From NCBI GenBank assembly GCA_030037105.1, contig JASHRY010000040.1:1-7368 (forward strand): a DNA stretch of 7,368 bases. Direction: 5' to 3'. The notes beneath the pieces are model-generated. The model did no database searches. It worked only from the letters and a program-made list of their open reading frames with translations, and was not told the DNA's origin. Each line of letters begins with the position of its first letter. Position 1 is the stretch's first letter. Below, in pieces: positions 4,502 through 7,368 of this stretch. This DNA comes from Xanthobacteraceae bacterium (lineage in GTDB: Bacteria; Pseudomonadota; Alphaproteobacteria; Rhizobiales; Xanthobacteraceae). The position numbers and the translations under genes were made by a program.

Positions 4502-7368
4502 GAATGCACCGCTTCCGCCGCCGGCAATCCCGCGACGGTGGTTTGCTCGACGAGCCAAGCGACCAACGATACGACCACCACAAACGGCACGCCATCGACG
4601 CCCCCACCGGGGCCTCCCGACCGCCAATACCTATACACATCAGGCGGCGATATCGACGCCACGGTCGCGCCTGGCATAACGATTTCGGGCTACGGCCTCG
4701 CGGTGGACACCACCGTCAGCGGCGCCGGCGTCAATTTCAATAATGAAGGCACCGTCACGCTCACGACGGGCATCCCCACCCAAGGCGGGATTGCCGCGCT
4801 CGATGTGGAGAGCGCCGGCGGCAACGTGCTCTATACCGGCAACGGCGCCGTCAACGACGGTGGGGAAGGCACGACGGCATTGTTCGTCGGCACGACCGGC
4901 TCCGGCAGCGCCAGCGTCGGCACGGCTGAGACACCCGTCGATGCCACCATCTCCTCGAGCGGCGCCCTCGCCATTGATGTTCAGTCTCAGAATGGGAATT
5001 CAAGCGTCTATCTCACCGGCGGCAGCGTGACCGTCGCGACCGGTGGTGGCGCCGTGTTCGCCGATACGGACAGCTTAGGCGGCACCGGCGACGCGATCAT
5101 CGTGACCACCGGCAATACCACGATCACCGCAAGCGGAGGAACGGGGCTATCGGCGGAGGCATATTCGGGTAACGCGAGCGTCACGACCGACGCCAATATC
5201 GGGACGGCTGTCACACCCGTCGCTACCGGCATTGACGCATCCAACAGCGTTGGCGCCGGCGCGGTTACGGTCAATCAGACCAGTGGCAGCACCATCGTTA
5301 CCTCCGCCTACGGCATATACGCGACTGACGGGGGGACCGGCGGCATTTCGGTGAACGCCGCCGGCACCATCTCGGTGACCAGCACCGAGAGCATCGGCAT
5401 CTACGCCGACTCGCTCGGCACGGCAGGCGGCGTCACCGTGATCTCCGCGGGCACCATCGATCCGCCCGACATCGGCATCTCGGCGGCGATCGCCAACTCG
5501 GCCAATGCCAGCAACGTCAATGTCTCGGTGACCAGCGGCTCGGTGACGGCGAACGATATCGGCATCTCTGCGACGACGGTGGGGACCGGCGGCATCAACG
5601 TCACCACGCTTGCAGGTACCGCTGTCAATCAAGGCACCAACGGCGGTTCGGAGAACACGAATTTCACGGGGCCGCTCGGTGGCATCATCACCAGCGCCAC
5701 CACCGGCACCACCTCGATCAATGTCGGCGGCACAATCGCCGCCAATTCCTACGGCATCAACGCGACGAGCACCACCGGCACCATCAACATCACGACCGGC
5801 GCCGGCGCGCCGACCACCAATGACGCGGTGTCCAGCGCCACGACGAGCGCCATCGCCGCCAACACCAGCGGCGGCGATATCAGCGTCACCACCGGTACCG
5901 GCCTCATTACTGGCGTGACCGGCATTGTGGCGAATACCACCGGCGGCGCAGCGACCGGCGGCACTATTACGGTCAACGTCGGCAGCGGCGGCGTCACCGG
6001 CACGGACGGCGACGCCATCACCACCACCGCCAACACCGGCGACACCACGATCACCACCGCTGGCCTGGTGACTGGAGCGGGTAATGGCATCGATGCGACC
6101 GCGACCTCGGGCAGCATCACGGTTGCCGCAAGCGGCAACGTGAGTGCGACGCTTGGCACCGGCATCTATGCCACCACCACCGGCGGCGGCGCGATCTCGG
6201 TGTCGACCTCCGACGGCGCCACCGTGTCCGGCGACGCCTACGGCATCTACGCGAACGTGACCGGCGGCAGCGGCGGCATCACCATCAACACCAGCCAGGG
6301 CGGCTTGGTATCGGCCACCACCGACACCGGCATCTTTGCGGTTTCGACCGCCGGCCAAGTCTCCGTCACCACCTCTGCGGTGACCGGCGGCGACTACGGC
6401 ATTTTCGCCGGCTCCAACTCCGGCAATGTGATCGTCAGCGCCGGCGGCAATGTGACGGGCGCCGCTAGCGCCGGCATACTCGCCGGCAACGGCACCACCG
6501 GCAGCGTGTCGGTCACGGTGAACAATAGCGCGACCGTGACGGGCGACACTGACGGCATTCATGCGGCTTCCAGCGGCGGCGCTGCCACGGATACGGTCAC
6601 GGTGAATACCAGCCAGGGCGGCTTGGTGACCGGCACCGCCGGCAACGGCATCATTGCGGTTTCGGCCGCCGGCCAGGTCTCCGTCACCACCGCCGCGGTG
6701 ACCGGCGAGGCCAACGGCATCGAGGCCATATCAAATTCCGGTAATGTGATCGTCAGCGCCAGCGGCAATGTGACGGGCACCACCGGCACCGGCATCATCG
6801 CCGGCGGCCTGACGGCTGGGACCGGCACGACCGGCAGCGTTTCGGTCACGGTGAACAATAGCGCGACCGTGACGGGCGGCACTGACGGCATTGACGCGTT
6901 TTCCACCGGCAGCGGCGGCATTACCATCAACACCAGCCAGGGTGGTCTGGTCAGCGCGGCCGACACCGGCATCAATGCGTCTTCTGACAGCGGCCCCATC
7001 TCGATCACCACCGCCGCGGTGACCGGCGCGGCCAACAACGGCATCGAGGCCACATCAAATTCCGGTAATGTGATCGTCAGCTCAAGCGGCAATGTGACGG
7101 GCGGCACTGCCGGCGCCGGCATCAACGCCCTCACCGGCGGCAGCGTATCGGTGACCGTCACCAATGGCTCGACGGTCACCGGAGGCACCGGCATCGACGC
7201 CGAAACCTTTGGTGCCGGGGCTGCCGATACGGTCACGGTGAACACCAGCCAAGGCGGCCTTGTCACCGGCACGGCGGGTAACGGCATCACCGCCACCTCC
7301 GGCGCCGGCCAAGTCTCCGTCACCACCGCCGCGGTCACCGGCGATGCCAACGGCATCGTCGCCGAATC
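4355..7368 (+). CDS. Giant secreted beta-solenoid repeat protein, autotransporter/adhesin-like (3' end beyond window)
   Basis: The frame from ATG 4355 stays open to the window edge, giving 1004 codons without a stop. Residues 1-49 form a long signal peptide: a basic n-region ending SRRRDLL (20-26), a hydrophobic core (25-42), and a cleavage site after AWA (47-49). The mature start has two Cys (51, 64), likely a disulfide, then a Thr/Pro linker (about 70-88). From about residue 92 the protein is Gly/Thr/Ser/Ala/Val-rich repeats with alternating strand patterns and a recurrent GI-x-A motif every 23-32 residues, typical of right-handed beta-solenoid passengers. From residue 642 the repeats are nearly identical at the DNA level. 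It is probably exported and surface-exposed as an adhesin or biofilm protein; a C-terminal beta-barrel, which would prove an autotransporter, is not visible. The gene is divergent from the TPR-glycosyltransferase operon. Confidence 0.88.
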   Translation, partial: MRIRNSTLGKSGECKVRVPSRRRDLLAGTAFVGGVFALMLLAEPQSAWAECTASAAGNPATVVCSTSQATNDTTTTNGTPSTPPPGPPDRQYLYTSGGDIDATVAPGITISGYGLAVDTTVSGAGVNFNNEGTVTLTTGIPTQGGIAALDVESAGGNVLYTGNGAVNDGGEGTTALFVGTTGSGSASVGTAETPVDATISSSGALAIDVQSQNGNSSVYLTGGSVTVATGGGAVFADTDSLGGTGDAIIVTTGNTTITASGGTGLSAEAYSGNASVTTDANIGTAVTPVATGIDASNSVGAGAVTVNQTSGSTIVTSAYGIYATDGGTGGISVNAAGTISVTSTESIGIYADSLGTAGGVTVISAGTIDPPDIGISAAIANSANASNVNVSVTSGSVTANDIGISATTVGTGGINVTTLAGTAVNQGTNGGSENTNFTGPLGGIITSATTGTTSINVGGTIAANSYGINATSTTGTINITTGAGAPTTNDAVSSATTSAIAANTSGGDISVTTGTGLITGVTGIVANTTGGAATGGTITVNVGSGGVTGTDGDAITTTANTGDTTITTAGLVTGAGNGIDATATSGSITVAASGNVSATLGTGIYATTTGGGAISVSTSDGATVSGDAYGIYANVTGGSGGITINTSQGGLVSATTDTGIFAVSTAGQVSVTTSAVTGGDYGIFAGSNSGNVIVSAGGNVTGAASAGILAGNGTTGSVSVTVNNSATVTGDTDGIHAASSGGAATDTVTVNTSQGGLVTGTAGNGIIAVSAAGQVSVTTAAVTGEANGIEAISNSGNVIVSASGNVTGTTGTGIIAGGLTAGTGTTGSVSVTVNNSATVTGGTDGIDAFSTGSGGITINTSQGGLVSAADTGINASSDSGPISITTAAVTGAANNGIEATSNSGNVIVSSSGNVTGGTAGAGINALTGGSVSVTVTNGSTVTGGTGIDAETFGAGAADTVTVNTSQGGLVTGTAGNGITATSGAGQVSVTTAAVTGDANGIVAE
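6278..7368 (+). repeat. In-frame higher-order tandem repeat, about 318 bp per unit, 3.4 units visible
   Basis: Units begin at 6278 (318 nt), 6596 (324 nt), 6920 (312 nt) and 7232 (cut by the window edge); every unit is a multiple of three. Each starts at the strand before TSQGGL (residues 646, 752, 860, 964) and holds four sub-repeats, recognisable in order by TSQGGLV, GQVSVTT-AVTG (SISITT-AVTG-like in unit 3), GNVIVS-SGNVTG and GSVSVTVNNSATVTG. Exact blocks are shared: 36 bp at 6509-6544 and 6842-6877, and 28 bp at 6730-6757 and 7054-7081, the latter exactly 324 nt apart. Upstream of 6278 the repeats keep the GI-x-A motif but are diverged, so the amplification here is the younger part. Confidence 0.88.

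Noticed and set aside
5147..6562. Antisense open frame of 471 codons inside the large repeat gene
   Set aside because: The product is a monotonous Gly/Ala/Asp/Arg/Val chain with no signal or domain, created by the Gly/Thr-rich repeats read backwards; the sense frame has a ribosome binding site and signal peptide.
6559..7356. Antisense open frame of 265 codons, Val/Pro/Thr/Met-rich
   Set aside because: It is the antisense reading of the tandem cassettes and repeats only because they do. Its hydrophobic look comes from the reverse complements of Thr and Gly codons.
1..7368. tRNA, rRNA, CRISPR array or transposase
   Set aside because: I saw no tRNA arm pattern, no regularly spaced short repeats outside the coding cassettes, and no transposase motif on either strand.

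Overview
The window is GC-rich and looks like chromosome from an alphaproteobacterium of the Bradyrhizobium/Rhodopseudomonas kind. Three things point there: a small Pro-rich envelope protein with a BamE-like C-terminal segment of a type I know from Bradyrhizobium, a TPR-glycosyltransferase fusion common in that group, and REP-like palindromes of the GCATGAGCGCAGCGA type. The assignment rests on recognition, not on a search.

Layout. 1-391: no gene I can support, only GC-rich inverted repeats and a possible -10 box. 392-1006 (+): envelope protein with an N-terminal membrane segment and a damaged lipobox. 1007-1292: convergent gap filled by a composite palindromic element (1053-1218). 1293-1574 (-): 93-residue pentapeptide-repeat-like protein. 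1663-3735 (-): 690-residue protein with ten TPRs in exact 34-residue register and a C-terminal GT9/heptosyltransferase-like domain. The two minus-strand genes are 88 bp apart and probably form one operon, TPR gene first. 3736-4354: divergent gap with an extended -10 for the TPR operon, a CCCTCTCCC hairpin, a second copy of the palindromic element, further hairpins and a TGCACT-rich leader. 4355-7368 (+): the first 1004 codons of a very large secreted repeat protein that is still open at the window edge.

The large protein has a long signal peptide, two Cys in the mature N-terminus, and then Gly/Thr/Ser/Ala/Val-rich repeats of about 23-32 residues marked by a GI-x-A motif, as expected for a beta-solenoid passenger of an autotransporter or similar adhesin. 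From position 6278 four sub-repeats are grouped into a higher-order unit of 312-324 bp, present 3.4 times and recently amplified in frame.

The most interesting hypothesis is functional pairing: a TPR protein with a heptosyltransferase-like domain sits divergently next to a Ser/Thr-rich surface protein. GT9-related enzymes (TibC/Aah type) glycosylate autotransporters in enterobacteria, so this locus could be a distinct TPR-type version. This is inference. The C-terminus of the large gene, which would show whether it is an autotransporter, lies outside the window.
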